Position numbers and translations under genes: made by a program. Below, piece after piece: positions 21,051 to 29,937 of a stretch of DNA of 34,249 nt. Position 1 is the stretch's first letter. Every line of letters begins with the position of its first letter. The notes below the pieces were generated by a model, which searched no databases, was not told the origin of the DNA, and saw nothing but the letters and a program-made list of their open reading frames with translations. Origin of the DNA: Haplomitrium mnioides (Eukaryota; Marchantiophyta; Haplomitriopsida; Calobryales); the NCBI GenBank assembly GCA_049999725.1, contig JBNGIS010034687.1:1-34249 (forward strand). The letters are read 5' to 3'.

Positions 21051-21790
21051 TGAAAACCAATTCTAAAACTCCAGTCCTCTCCTCTCTTCTCCTCCTTCTT
21101 ATATACTAGTCTAGATAATTACTAGAAGTAAAACTAAATATTCTATCACCCTCGGTAAAGAATCCATGGTGATTATCTCTCTAACTATTAAATCCTAAAA
21201 GTGCTCCTCAAGTATCTCTACCTTTTGTTTTCTTCTTCAAGAAGAAGCTTCTCATTTGGAGCTTCTCTTGTTTCGAGATTCCCTCAAAGAAGAAGTCAAA
21301 GAACACATTGACTTTTCTTGACTTTTCTCCTCTTTAGTCTACTCTAGAAGAATCTCTATAAAGTTCTTAATACTTATTCAATTTGCCTGTAATATACCTT
21401 GTTGGAAATCTTGTAAGTAAGCTTTCTACTTATATAATAATATTTTCATTTTATAATTCTTAGATACTCTCTGTTTCGACTTTTCTGCATACCACTTTTG
21501 TAACTTTGACCGGTTATAACTTCTAGTTAACAAGAGATTTTTCATTTTTGTAAATTTTTACTAGTTACTTGAGCAATATTACACTCTTTTATAAAATATA
21601 AGCTTCTAAAAATTTCTAATAAGAACACAATTCACTATGTACTCAAATCTACACATATTGAAGAAAACAAATCAAATCTAAGTTTCCTCTAACAACCTTT
21701 AAGTCTTCTCCATACTTCATCACAAAGCATTCTATTGTATGACAGTGTTATAATCTCATTAAAATTCTCTCAAACCATTTCATGCCTTCA
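21051..21790 (-). repeat. LTR (5' LTR of the minus-strand gypsy element)
   Basis: About 740 bp, paired with 16341-17070. It lacks the 78-bp segment found there and carries its own insertion of about 85 bases (roughly 21524-21610, beginning TAGTTAACAAGAGA). Many single substitutions also separate the two LTRs, so the insertion is not recent. Confidence 0.85.
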
Positions 21791-22440
21791 TTGTCTCGAC
21801 AAAGAATTTAGATGTAGTGTCGGTCGATTCAGTCTGTAGGCAAATCCAACTATCGAAGATAGTTCATTGTCTTGAAAATCTTGAGCATCATCCAAAACAT
21901 TGTTTGTTCATTCGAAATAAGTTTTTGAAGGATGAAGACCACCTTGAGGATTCGGAGAGTTGGACCATGCCAAAGCGAAATCTTCATCAATATCTTGAAC
22001 ATTAGGAAATCGTTTAGTTTTTGTACAATAATTGGCGCCCTTGGCGATAGCTTAAACAAAATGTTGGTTGATTGAGACTCCTTGCTAGAATCATTTCCTA
22101 AACTAACATCTGAAGATTCCTCCAAAAGAATTTGGTTTCTTAGAGATTTCCCAATCTTATTGAGAGGTCCAACTTGATTAGAAATCACTCATTGTTTGAG
22201 TGGTGCTATCAGTGACAATGAATCATCTCCAAAATTGAAACCATCCACGGATTCTATGCTTTTTGTGTTTTGGGAAAACACATTTGGATCTTGAACATCG
22301 TTGTCTTCGTCTAATGAAAAAGAAAGGTCCACAATTGTGTGGAAATTGTGACTTCAATGTCTTTCTGTTGGTTTGTTGGAGTAGTCAAAAGAGAGATTCA
22401 ACTTTGACCGCTTGACCAGCAACAAAGATCCAATGTGTGC
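21791..22440 (-). pseudogene. Possible 5' exons of the transposase-like gene
   Basis: The minus strand has a long, nearly open frame from about 22351 to 21850. It contains FSLDEDNDVQDPNVFSQNTK, SIESVDGFNFGDDSLSLIAP, one stop at about 22189-22191, then VGPLNKIGKSLRNQILLEES and a Ser/Asp/Glu-rich stretch. No family motif is visible. It is placed here because the minus-strand transposase-like gene at 13.9-15.6 kb lacks its N-terminus and the gypsy element at 16341-21790 is clearly an insertion, so this sequence was once adjacent. It could instead be an unrelated gene. Confidence 0.35.
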
Positions 22441-22620
22441 AAAAGGTTGAGTCTTGGATCATATGCGAGCATTAGGTTTCCTCTTTGATCTTTTGCATGC
22501 AAGTTGTTCACTTCTTAATCCTATATGCGCATTGGGTTCACTTCTTGACCCTATGCGCACACACGGTTCAATCCTTGATCATATACATGTATATGGTTCA
22601 CTTGCTCAATCTTCCTTGGT
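22441..22620. repeat. Short array of GATC-CTATGCGCAC-type motifs
   Basis: Five or six units of about 28-35 bases with the pattern TTGATC-TATGCGCAT-GGTTCACTTC. Examples are at 22456, 22489, 22520, 22549 and 22579. The core is the same half-palindrome seen in the introns and flanks elsewhere. The open frame across it is a by-product of the repeat. Confidence 0.65.
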
Positions 22621-22872
22621 AGAGTTATATGATTCAATAAATGCCATCTTTTTCTCCAAAATACTCGCCATCACACTTGGCACTTTGGGTATTCCATCAC
22701 TTACCTCCATAAAACAGTGGTTTGAAACAATCTCTAGTTGCCAACCAAAATCAACACTTTTCTACAAACATGAATCTTGTCAAGAGGAGGTGAATCATTT
22801 TTTGCGGGAATACGTATTTTTTGAAATTTTGGTATAAAAAAGCGGTAATTTTTGAAACTTTCTATTGTCGCG
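22621..22872. other. Non-coding sequence before the second 100-N gap
   Basis: No coding signal. The bases before the gap (AAAGCGGTAATTTTTGAAAC at about 22839) resemble those just before the gap at 12520. Confidence 0.45.
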
Positions 22873-22972
22873 NNNNNNNNNNNNNNNNNNNNNNNNNNNN
22901 NNNNNNNNNNNNNNNNNNNNNNNNNNNNNNNNNNNNNNNNNNNNNNNNNNNNNNNNNNNNNNNNNNNNNNNN
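22873..22972. other. Assembly gap (100 N)
   Basis: Placeholder run of N; true length unknown. Confidence 0.95.
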
Positions 22973-23239
22973 TTTCATTTTTTGTGAACTTTTGTTCGTT
23001 AGATTTTTCCCTCAAATTTTACCAATTTTTACTTTGGAGACCTATTTTTACCTACCTAAACCAAGCCTTGTAAGTTGTTGTGAAGGTTCTAAAGCCACAA
23101 AAACTAGACTACAAATGGCTAGTTTGTAATAGAACTATAAAAGACATTGATCATCATATTTACCAGTGAAGGTGAAAATTTCAACATGGGTTTTTTGGTC
23201 CAAATGACAATGATTTGAGAGGAGTATAGAGCCCACATA
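22973..23239. other. Upstream flank of the ParB-methyltransferase pseudogene
   Basis: T-rich sequence after the gap, then mixed sequence without a clear frame until the first exon-like stretch near 23240. Any promoter of the gene would be here or in the gap. The CTATAAAAG at 23136 is TATA-like but unsupported. Confidence 0.35.
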
Positions 23240-23366
23240 GGCTGCTTGTGCAATCAAAGGCAAGCATACCCTCTTCAAGGCCTCACGGAAAAAATTCGGC
23301 TCCAATGAGATGAAGCCAATGGACGTTTTTACAAAGGATTTGCAGTCGGCCTTCGACAACGGCAAG
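23240..23366 (+). pseudogene. ParB-methyltransferase pseudogene, putative exon 1
   Basis: An in-frame stretch reads IKGKHTLFKASRKKFGSNEM, KPMDVFTKDLQSAFDNGK and then meets GTGAGATC, a good 5' splice site (23367). The basic, amphipathic character and the clean donor suggest a true former exon. It is joined to the ParB-like exon that follows by an intron of about 140 bases. No catalytic motif lies here. Confidence 0.5.
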
Positions 23367-23507
23367 GTGAGATCAAAAAATTATTTTTCATTATTTTTCT
23401 TTTTTAAGTTGCTCGGGAGTCCATGCATGCATTGTGTCCCAAGTCCAAGCACAACTAGACTCGGGAGGCCATACGGGAGACCATGTGTACATACATTCTA
23501 GAAATGA
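23367..23507 (+). other. Putative intron 1 of the ParB-methyltransferase pseudogene
   Basis: The donor is GTGAGATC; several acceptor-like sites follow (TTCTAG near 23499, then AG sites to about 23535). Inside is GGGAGTCCATGCATGCATTG and related CATG motifs, the same class of motif as in the non-coding blocks at 3.8-4.2 and 30.2-30.5 kb. Exact boundaries are uncertain. Confidence 0.45.
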
Positions 23508-24540
23508 GAGTAGGTGAATCCTCATACAATGTCTGAGAAAGACAAGAACAAAATTTGGGAGTTTTCCATCCAACAGTACAGAGTCTGTGAGGAAACAATC
23601 ACCATTCGATTGGAAAATTTGAACCTTCCAAAATTTAGAATGGATAATTATGGGTCATTCCAGATTAAAAGGTTAAATGAAGACTTTATAGAGCTTCTGA
23701 CGCATAGAATGCTCACAAATACGTATGCGTGCAATTTTTTTATCGTTGTGGTAGACCCAAAATGCGGGTTGAAAGATAAGTCAGAGTTTGACCAAAGGAA
23801 CCCTAGCAAGTACATATACGAGACTGCAGGAGGTAATTAGAGTGTTGCTAAAAAACGGCTTTTAATCACAAAATATAGAGCAAAAAGTCCCATATTGTTG
23901 CTCTGGAGCTGCTTTGTCTACGTGGGTTTGACACCAATAGAAGCCCGCATATTTGCAATCGAAGACAATTACGATCAACGATGCAAGTTGGAAACGTCAT
24001 CAATTTTGAAGGTCGAGTATTGGCATCAAAGATACATGGAGAGTGGAATGGTGTCATCCCAAAAATAAAAAAGAAAGTTAGTGCTTGAGACTTTGGAGAT
24101 AAAACCAAAGTCCACTCTTGAGAAGACCGTCACTTCTCAAGACAATTGGTTTCAATTGGCGTTTAGAAGTTGAGAGCTTTGGGAGTTGCAATAAAGCATT
24201 TTTTTCAATGTGGGAGAAGAACTTGGTGAAGGGCCACAAGCCAAATGCCAAAGGTTCTTTAAGAATGAAAGACATGAACTTCAAGTAGACACCTTGGAGG
24301 TCCTTTCAGGGTCTTTTTGACAAAATAAAAATTCATGTTTTGAAATGTGTAGAAGTCAAAGAGCTTTCGATTGAAGAAATGTTTTAGGAATTGGAAAGAC
24401 ATAAGGTTTTAGATGTGATGGTGAAGTCCTTTTGCTCTGAGATGTGCTACAAAATGTGGGAAGAAGCAAGGATGGAGTATCCCATCCACATTGAAGAGTT
24501 GAAGATGTCATTGTTTTATTCGAGTTTTGAGAAATTATTG
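23508..24540 (+). pseudogene. ParB-like domain exon of a ParB-methyltransferase pseudogene
   Basis: ParB-like domains are DNA-binding or nuclease/CTPase-related modules. In phages and mobile DNA they are often fused to a DNA methyltransferase. From 23520 the frame reads ITIRLENLNLPKFRMDNYGS, FQIKRLNEDFIELLTHRM, FFIVVVDPKCG, then YIYETAGGN-stop-SVAKKRLL (stop 23838-23840), and VYVGLTPIEARIFAIEDNYD. This follows ParB order: the I..L..L start, the I.VV segment, the GGNHS-type motif (equivalent to GERR) and the V.L...EA...A..DN helix. In-frame stops also lie at 24066 and 24171. After a shift near 24165 the frame reads FSMWEKNLVKGHKPNAKGSL and ELSIEEM, a helical linker, up to a GTAAGTG donor at 24541. 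The identification rests on motifs only. Confidence 0.6.
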
Positions 24541-24735
24541 GTAAGTGTTTTTTTTTTCAATTCTATTTTTAAATTTCTTTTGAATTTGTTTTGAAAGGTT
24601 TGAGAGTCCATGCTTGGATGGACTTTCAAGAGTCTATGTTTGCTTAACTTGTGAGTCTCTCATTGCATTTGACTCAAAATGTTTGTTTGTTGTTCTCGTC
24701 TAACTTGTTTCTCCGTGCTCTATACAAAGCAACAA
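24541..24735 (+). other. Putative intron 2 of the ParB-methyltransferase pseudogene
   Basis: A strong donor, GTAAGTG, is followed by a T-rich stretch. Possible acceptors are ATACAAAG (about 24728) or AATGGCAG (about 24751). The intron contains GAGAGTCCATGCTTGGATGG, again the CATGC-type palindromic motif. Confidence 0.5.
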
Positions 24736-25286
24736 AACATTCAAATGGCAGCTGGCCAAAAAATTGATGGTCGTTGTTAAAAGGTGAAAGAAATTGGGAG
24801 GTTGAAGAAGCCCCTGCTGATGAAAGTTGGGCTCCAACTCTTGTCTCCTACCTCATTGCTTTTGTGCTCTATTGCCAAAAAGCAAGAGAGTGGAAGGCAA
24901 GACAAAAAAAATGAAGTTGATGCTCCTCTAACCAAAGTAGGGCCCGAAGAGCAAGACGAGTACTTAATGTTGTATGTCGATGGACTCAACATGGCATTTT
25001 ATTATGTCCACGGGGAGGCTAATGCTTGGGAGTTGAAGGGATTAGTGAGACCTAGATGTTTCACTTTAGCTATTGTTGATATTCCTTAAGGTTGTAACTT
25101 TAAGGAATACAAGCATGATGATTCAGAACCCTTCACCAAGGATTATATTTTTGACGTGGTTTCTTCTTTTGCAGTCAATACAACTTCCAACTTTTGGTCT
25201 TTTGTTATTATCCATTCTTCCCAACAATTCGGCATTGTCGAGTATGCTCTACTGGAGGTTTGTTGTGCCATCAACAACGTCATCTA
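24736..25286 (+). pseudogene. DNA amino-methyltransferase N-terminal half (motif IV region)
   Basis: This enzyme class moves a methyl group from S-adenosylmethionine to adenine N6 or cytosine N4. After a Lys-rich linker the frame reads LMLYVDGLNMAFYYVHGEAN, RPRCFTLAIVDIP-stop-GCNF, SEPFTKDYIFDVVSSFAVNT and FVIIHSSQQFGIVEYALLEV. LAIVDIP followed by Y-G would be motif IV (D/N-P-P-Y/F class; here DIPY). The Tyr codon is TAA (25087-25089), so the catalytic residue itself is lost. Motif IV lying before the FxGxG motif I (found at 29.6 kb) indicates the beta-class order. The frame ends at TAG just where a GTAAGC donor begins (25287). Confidence 0.65.
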
Positions 25287-25370
25287 GTAAGCTGTATTTT
25301 GTTGGCCGGGTGTTTTTGAGTTTTTTTTTTTGGATTACTGAGCTTCTAGCCTAGTTTATTCTTTCAATTT
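25287..25370 (+). other. Start of putative intron 3 of the methyltransferase pseudogene
   Basis: A GTAAGC donor at 25287 is followed by T-rich, intron-like sequence that runs without a clear edge into the AT-rich and pyrimidine tracts of R copy 2. The rest of the intron would lie after 29212. Confidence 0.4.
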
Positions 25371-25379
25371 GTATTAGTC

Positions 25380-25490
25380 TTTTGTATTTTATTATATTTT
25401 ATTATTTTATTATTATTATTCCATCCTTTCCCTCTCTTCCCTCTCTCCTCTTCCTTCTCTTCCTTTCCTTTTCTGTTTTTCCCAGTGGAT
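25380..25490. repeat. TTATT-rich run followed by a pyrimidine tract
   Basis: (TTAT)n-like sequence at 25388-25420, then CCCTCTCTTCC-type sequence to about 25490. It resembles the pyrimidine tract at 1-124. Confidence 0.8.
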
Positions 25491-25974
25491 GTCACGAATC
25501 ATGCAATGCAAGGGAGGAGTCCTGTGGAATCAAGAGGAGTCGGATGAAAATGCAAGCAGGATGTGCATATGGACTTGCAGCAAGTCGAGATGGAAGTAGG
25601 GTTGGGTGATCGAGAAATGGGGAGGGAAATTTCAGATGCAAGAAGGAAGGCGAGCAGTTGGAAAGAGTGCCAAATGCAGCTAAGCATATTGTAGATGAGG
25701 AAGCTGGCAGAATGCGAGTGGATCAAGCAAGAGATTGCATAGAAGCTACAAATCCAGCGAGGACGTGAGTAGGGGAGGAGGAGGACAAACATGATTCGAG
25801 TAGAAGGTCATTGGGCGAGCGGGTCTGAAGTCGCAGCAAGGTGAGGAATCGCGCAAAAAAGGGTTGGAAGGAATTGGGAGGGAGGAGCCACACTGAGGTT
25901 GTCGACACATCGGACGTCACGAATAGACACTTAGAATGCAACAAGTTCGTGAAGAAATTCGGAGACGTGGCGAC
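25491..25974. other. Non-coding purine-rich stretch of R copy 2
   Basis: GA-rich sequence without a recognisable domain. Open frames on either strand are short and overlap each other, as expected from composition. Confidence 0.4.
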
Positions 25975-27160
25975 TTCAGAGAGTCCGTGGGCGACGACGG
26001 AGACATTGCAGCCCTCATGAGAGGTGCCCGTAGGAAATAGTGGAGGGTACAACCTTGGGGGAGTCCGCGGGGTCCATCAGAAGAAAGGTCAACTACGGAA
26101 CCAGGTCAACTACAACGGCCCAACTTCCACCTCACGGGCGGCGGCGGACGACGCGACTTCGTAGACGTGGCAGCTTTGCGGGAGTCCCAGGAAGACAGCA
26201 GAGATGTGGCGGCTTTGTGGAAGTCTGTGGAAGACAGCGGAGACGTGGCGGCTTTGTGGGAGTTCGTGAGAGACATCGGAGACGTGGCGACTATGGGGGA
26301 TCTGGGGGAGACAGCGGAGACGTGGCAATCTGAAGGTGTCCGTGGAGAACTTTGGAAATCCAAGAGTCCGTGGAGAAATTCGGAGACGTGGCAACTTCAG
26401 AGAGTCCGTGGGCAACAACAGAGATGTTGCAGCTTGAGAGGTGCACGTGGGAAACAGCGGAGGGTACAACCTCAGGGGCGTCCATGGGGTCTATCGGAAG
26501 ATCAGTCAATTGCAAAACTAGGTCAACTACGACGGTCCAACTTCCATCTTGACGGCGGCGGACAGCGCGATAGTTGAAACGTGGCAGCCTGAGAGGTATC
26601 CACGGAAATCATCGAAAACGTAGCGCTTTGCAGGAGTCCGTGGAGAAAGTCGGAGACGTGGTGACTTCAGAGAGTTTGTGGGCGACAATAGAGATGTGGT
26701 AGCCTGAGAGGTGCTCGTAGGAAACAGAGGAGGGTACAACCTTGGGGGAGTCCGCGAGGTCCATCGGAAGATCGGTCAACTACGGAACCAGGTCGACTAT
26801 GATGGTCCAACTTCCACCTTGTGGGCAGTGGCGGACAGTACGACAGCGGAAACGTGGCATCCTGAGAGATATCTGTAGGAATCATCGAAAATGTGGCGCT
26901 TTGCAGGAGTCCATGGAGAAAGTTGGAGACATGGTGACTTCAAAGAGTCCGAGGATAGCAACGGAGACGTGGCAGCCGGGGGAGTGTCCGTTGGAAGCAG
27001 CGGAGGTTACAAACTTTTGAAGAGTCCGCAGGATCCATCGGAAGGTCGGTCAACTTCGGAAGCTAGGGGGCGATGGCAGTCCAACTTTCACCTTGTGGGC
27101 CGCAGCGGACGGCGCAACTTCATAGATGTGGCGGCCTTGCGGGAGTTTTTGGGGAACTTC
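25975..27160. repeat. GC-rich higher-order tandem repeat, period about 270 bp
   Basis: Four copies of a complex unit start at GAGAGTCCGTGGGC-like anchors: about 25979, 26400, 26670 and 26943. A second anchor (GGTCAACTACGGAACCAGGT and variants) recurs at about 26088, 26505, 26773 and 27046 with the same spacing. The first unit is about 150 bases longer because a short repeat inside it has expanded. The unit is itself built from smaller pieces (GGAGACGTGGCGACTT; GGAGTCCGTGGAGAAA). Overlapping open frames on both strands follow from the repeat having few stop codons, and I do not treat them as genes. Confidence 0.8.
26160..26340. repeat. Minisatellite expansion of a GACGTGGCGGCTTTG unit
   Basis: About four tandem units of 45-50 bases: GTGGCAGCTTTGCGGG at 26168, GTGGCGGCTTTGTGG at 26207 and 26249, then GTGGCGACTATGGGG. 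They explain the extra length of the first higher-order unit. Translation gives repeated DVAALW-type peptides. Confidence 0.75.
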
Positions 27161-27229
27161 GGAAATGTGGCGGTCTGGAGGTGTTCGTGGGGAACTTTGG
27201 AAGCGTGGCAGTAGGAAAGCAGCCGAGGA

Positions 27230-27902
27230 AATTTGAGGAGCAACCGAGGAGAAATCGCGGATCGTCCAATGGATTGCTATGGATCAGTCCATAGGATAAG
27301 TCAGGCATTCATTCTGCGGGCTGATCAATGGGCCTATCATTCTTCAAGCACATCTCTTTGGATCTTTCTGCAGAATAGACCTCTTCAGGTCTTGGCTTTG
27401 GATCTTCACCAAGGTCACTACTTCGGAGCAATCAAATCATCGATTCACTAAGACCAGTGGCGGGCCAATTGCAGATCGCGACTCTGCAGGCACGGCCAGT
27501 GAGGATCCAATCAAGGCTCACTATATTCGTCCTGCGTCGGGATCTCCTACGCTCGAATCAACTCTCCAAGACTCATTGAGGTGCACTAACTGCTTGTAAA
27601 GGATTGAGAGTTCTCTATGATCTAGTCTTCATCAGCATAGAATAGTTTGTGAGGCCCCCAAGATTGCCATTGGAGAGCTCGTGAGCAGTCCACCTTCGTT
27701 CTTCACCAAGGTTATCTCCCTTCGACCTGGGAGGACTTCAGAGATGATCGTTAACTTTGGACTAGCCCTCGACCGTATTGACAGGTGTCACCACGCCAAG
27801 AAACAGTTGCTAATTGGAAAAACAACCAAGTCCAGCGAGGAGGAAAGGGAGGATCTTGATCAAGAAATGGTGAAGAGGACATGTGCGTGCTTGGGGGTAT
27901 AG
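27230..27902 (+). pseudogene. Unidentified gene-like segments inside R copy 2
   Basis: Several consecutive stretches look protein-like, among them SGGPIADRDSAGTASEDPIK (about 27440-27500), APKIAIGELVSSPPSFF (about 27655-27705) and MIVNFGLALDRIDRCHHAKK (about 27738-27800, in the open frame 27681-27902). No family is recognised. By analogy with the WD40-like piece in R copy 1 these may be captured host coding sequence, but chance open frames in GC-richer DNA are an alternative. Confidence 0.3.
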
Positions 27903-28374
27903 ATAGGATCACGACGACGTTTGAGGGGTTGATGAAGATGCAAAATTGAGGTGCGCAAGCTATCTTTGAGAGAAGGACGCAGCAAGGGAGAGAGGAAAGG
28001 ATCCCAATGAAGATTCACGTGAGGCGAGTGGACTTGTGCATGGGGATCAGCGGGGGTGGAGGTGGACTGGAGGGGCGTGAGCTCTAGAGTCTCAGGCGAT
28101 CCAAGTGTACTCATCGTGCAGGTGGACCATCATTTGGAGGTGTATCGCTACTTGAAGATGAAGGGGATTCTTTCGGTCTTGAATTAGAGAGAGGCTGCCA
28201 AGGGGGGATCTTGGGGTCGTCTCAGCGTCATCTATGCAGAAGCATCAATCCTAGAGGTGCTCGAGGGCATTTCTAGTCGAATTTCTCAAGTGGAGTCAAG
28301 AGAGGAGTGGTTGTGTTAGTGCTTGCGCACAACAGAGAAGATCCACTCGAAGCTCAAGGTGGAGTGGGTGGCCA
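27903..28374. other. Non-coding part of R copy 2 before the conserved 3' block
   Basis: Purine-rich sequence with only a short match to copy 1 near 28121-28145 (GTGGACCATCATTTGGAGGT). Nothing codes here. Confidence 0.45.
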
Positions 28375-29212
28375 GCAGTCGAGGGGACTATCTTCCAGAG
28401 GTGGAAGTTAAAGAAATCCTCTTCCGAGCCTGAGGAAGTAAATTCAGGGCTTCTCGCGAGGGAAGTTGAAAAACTATTTGGATGAGAGTGCGTGGGTGAA
28501 GAATTGGAGGAAGACTGGAGTTGTTGATTCGAGTTGAAGGGAAGTTTGTGGAAAAGTTAGGGTCTTGAGATGTGGGAAGGCCTACAACGCTGGCAAAGCA
28601 AGGTGCATGTATATGTATATCTATGTTTGTGTGTATAGTTAGATTTGTGTTCTGTTTGTAGTTCTATGAAGTTCTTAGTATTTGGAGTGCCTACATTCTA
28701 TTTGTTCAGATCCTGGGAGCACCCTGTGAAGGGGAAGTCAGGATTAATAACATTGCATTGTAGTAACTCGAATGTTGGGACTTGTTTCCCCTTTGTGCGC
28801 AAAGTAATTGGGTCTAGTTCTTGACTCCTGAAGCAGTTGTCGGCCAGTGAGAAAAAGAGAAACCACTTAAGGCCCCCAAGAGAGAACTTGCAAATGAGCC
28901 ATTTCATACGAGAATCAGATCCCCTATTCTATCCGCCCTGCCTTCCAAGTGGTACCTTTCGAGGGTAAGGCCTGAAGGAGGGGTGAGACTTGCATCTTTG
29001 GGCATTAGAGGAAGGTGTGTGATGGTGGTGCATGCATGTGTTGTGCTTGGGTGTTGATAGGTGGTGTTGTAGTCACTCCAGAGCAGGTAAGTAGGAGTTG
29101 GGGTCAATTTGGTGCAAAGCCCCTCTCATAAAAGGTCTTGAAACACAAGTCAGCCCTGAAGTGGGTGTAAATCGGTTGGAAATGAGATAAGGGTCCGACC
29201 ATAGAGCTGACA
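28375..29212 (+). repeat. Conserved 3' block of R element (copy 2)
   Basis: Homologous to 3205-3735. It has the same GAGGTGGAAGTTAAA and GGAAGTAAATTCAGGGCTTC stretches, a variable TG-rich middle, then the final segment with ATAAAAGGTCTTGAAACA and the AGAGCTGACA end. It is about 300 bases longer than in copy 1, mostly in the middle. Confidence 0.65.
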
Positions 29213-29435
29213 TATTTTGATTTTTTCATCTATTAGTTTACCTATTTTATTTTTCCTTTATCTTCTTTCCTTTGTCTCATCTGTTTGTTTTTATTACTAT
29301 AAGAACAAAAGTGATATTCATCATTTGGGTGGTCTCAAAATCGCTCACTCCCACGAGTAATGGACTGTGGGCTACTAGACCAAGGAGGGAAAACGGAGCA
29401 TGAAGCTCTTCAGCTTGCAATCTGATGATGCAAGT
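29213..29435 (+). other. Remainder of the intron / degraded coding sequence before exon 4
   Basis: T-rich sequence directly after R copy 2, then mixed sequence with no stable frame. An acceptor could lie in the TTCAGCTTGCAATC or ATGATGCAAG area (29410-29440). Confidence 0.35.
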
Positions 29436-29937
29436 GGACGTCCTTGACAAATTATGCAAAGTGTTTTCAATTGCACTGCTATTTTGGCAAAGCTCAAACA
29501 TCCAGAAGATGATGCTCTTATGAATGTCTATCAAAAGCCTCACGCTTTACATAACTTTTTTTATCAACCATTTGTCAATAGACCAAGATTGGATCTTGGA
29601 TCTTTGCTCTGGATTCGGCACAGACCTTGTCTATGCTTTGAAGTTGATGCAAAATTGCATTGTTGTCAAATATGATAGATGTCCGTCTATATATATTCCC
29701 CAGAGGGTTTTGACGATGGCTTCTTTGCCATCTGATGTGACATAATCACAAATTGCATATGCATACCACAATGAGACTTTTCCTTGTGGTACTACTCATG
29801 TTTTTGACAATTTTGTTGCGATTTCTAGGACTAGAAAGTCTCAACAAGACTCTCTAACAGCTACAGATGTTGAAGTATCACTTCCAATTGATTTAGATGA
29901 GACTATTCCCATGAATAGGATAGGGCTGAAGTTGTAG
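29436..29937 (+). pseudogene. DNA amino-methyltransferase C-terminal half (motifs X and I)
   Basis: The first frame reads KLKHPEDDALMNVYQKPHAL, where VYQKP..L is the motif X region of beta-class N6A/N4C methyltransferases. After a one-base shift near 29560-29590 the second frame reads DWILDLCSGFGTDLVYALKL, matching the SAM-binding motif I (LDLCSGxGT). It continues with NCIVVKYDRCPSIYIPQRV, whose acidic residue after the second strand reads K-Y-D where E-x-D is usual. A stop lies at 29743-29745; beyond it the frame stays open to 29937 (AYHNETFPCGTTHVFDNF and an Asp/Glu-rich end). It completes the protein begun at 23.2-25.3 kb and is separated from it by R copy 2. Confidence 0.65.

Larger units (their letters stand above)
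16341..21790 (-). mobile_element. Ty3/gypsy retrotransposon with two LTRs, internally deleted
   Basis: A minus-strand element bounded by two homologous LTRs (16341-17070 and 21051-21790), both TG...CA in plus-strand reading. In transcription order the inside holds a displaced reverse-transcriptase piece, gag, the second half of reverse transcriptase, RNase H, integrase zinc finger, integrase core and integrase C-terminus. The zinc knuckle, protease and first half of reverse transcriptase are missing, because gag runs straight into mid-RT near 19380. It separates the transposase-like gene (12.6-16.3 kb) from its probable 5' part (21.8-22.4 kb). I did not find a clean target-site duplication (CACAA on the left, TTGTC on the right). 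Confidence 0.85.
25370..29212 (+). mobile_element. R-family element, copy 2, inserted within the methyltransferase gene
   Basis: This starts with AT-rich and pyrimidine tracts (25380-25490), followed by GC-rich sequence with a higher-order tandem repeat, gene-like sequence, and the conserved 3' block ending AGAGCTGACA at 29212. It separates the methyltransferase motif IV exon from the motif I exon, so it postdates that gene. The left boundary is approximate because the flank is also AT-rich. No coding capacity for mobility is visible. Its middle is unrelated to that of copy 1. Confidence 0.55.

Noticed and set aside
22454-22837. 127-codon plus-strand frame with repeated hydrophobic peptides
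   Set aside because: Its first half is translation of the short CTATGCGCAC-type array and the rest has no motif; treated as non-coding.
25975-27160. Long overlapping open frames on both strands, up to 136 codons
   Set aside because: They follow from a GC-rich tandem repeat with few stop codons; the peptides are repetitive (DVAALW) and no frame is preferred.
29454-29675. Two overlapping frames (29454-29675 and 29524-29745) as separate small genes
   Set aside because: Motif X lies in the first and motif I in the second, in the right order, so they are one gene with a frameshift.
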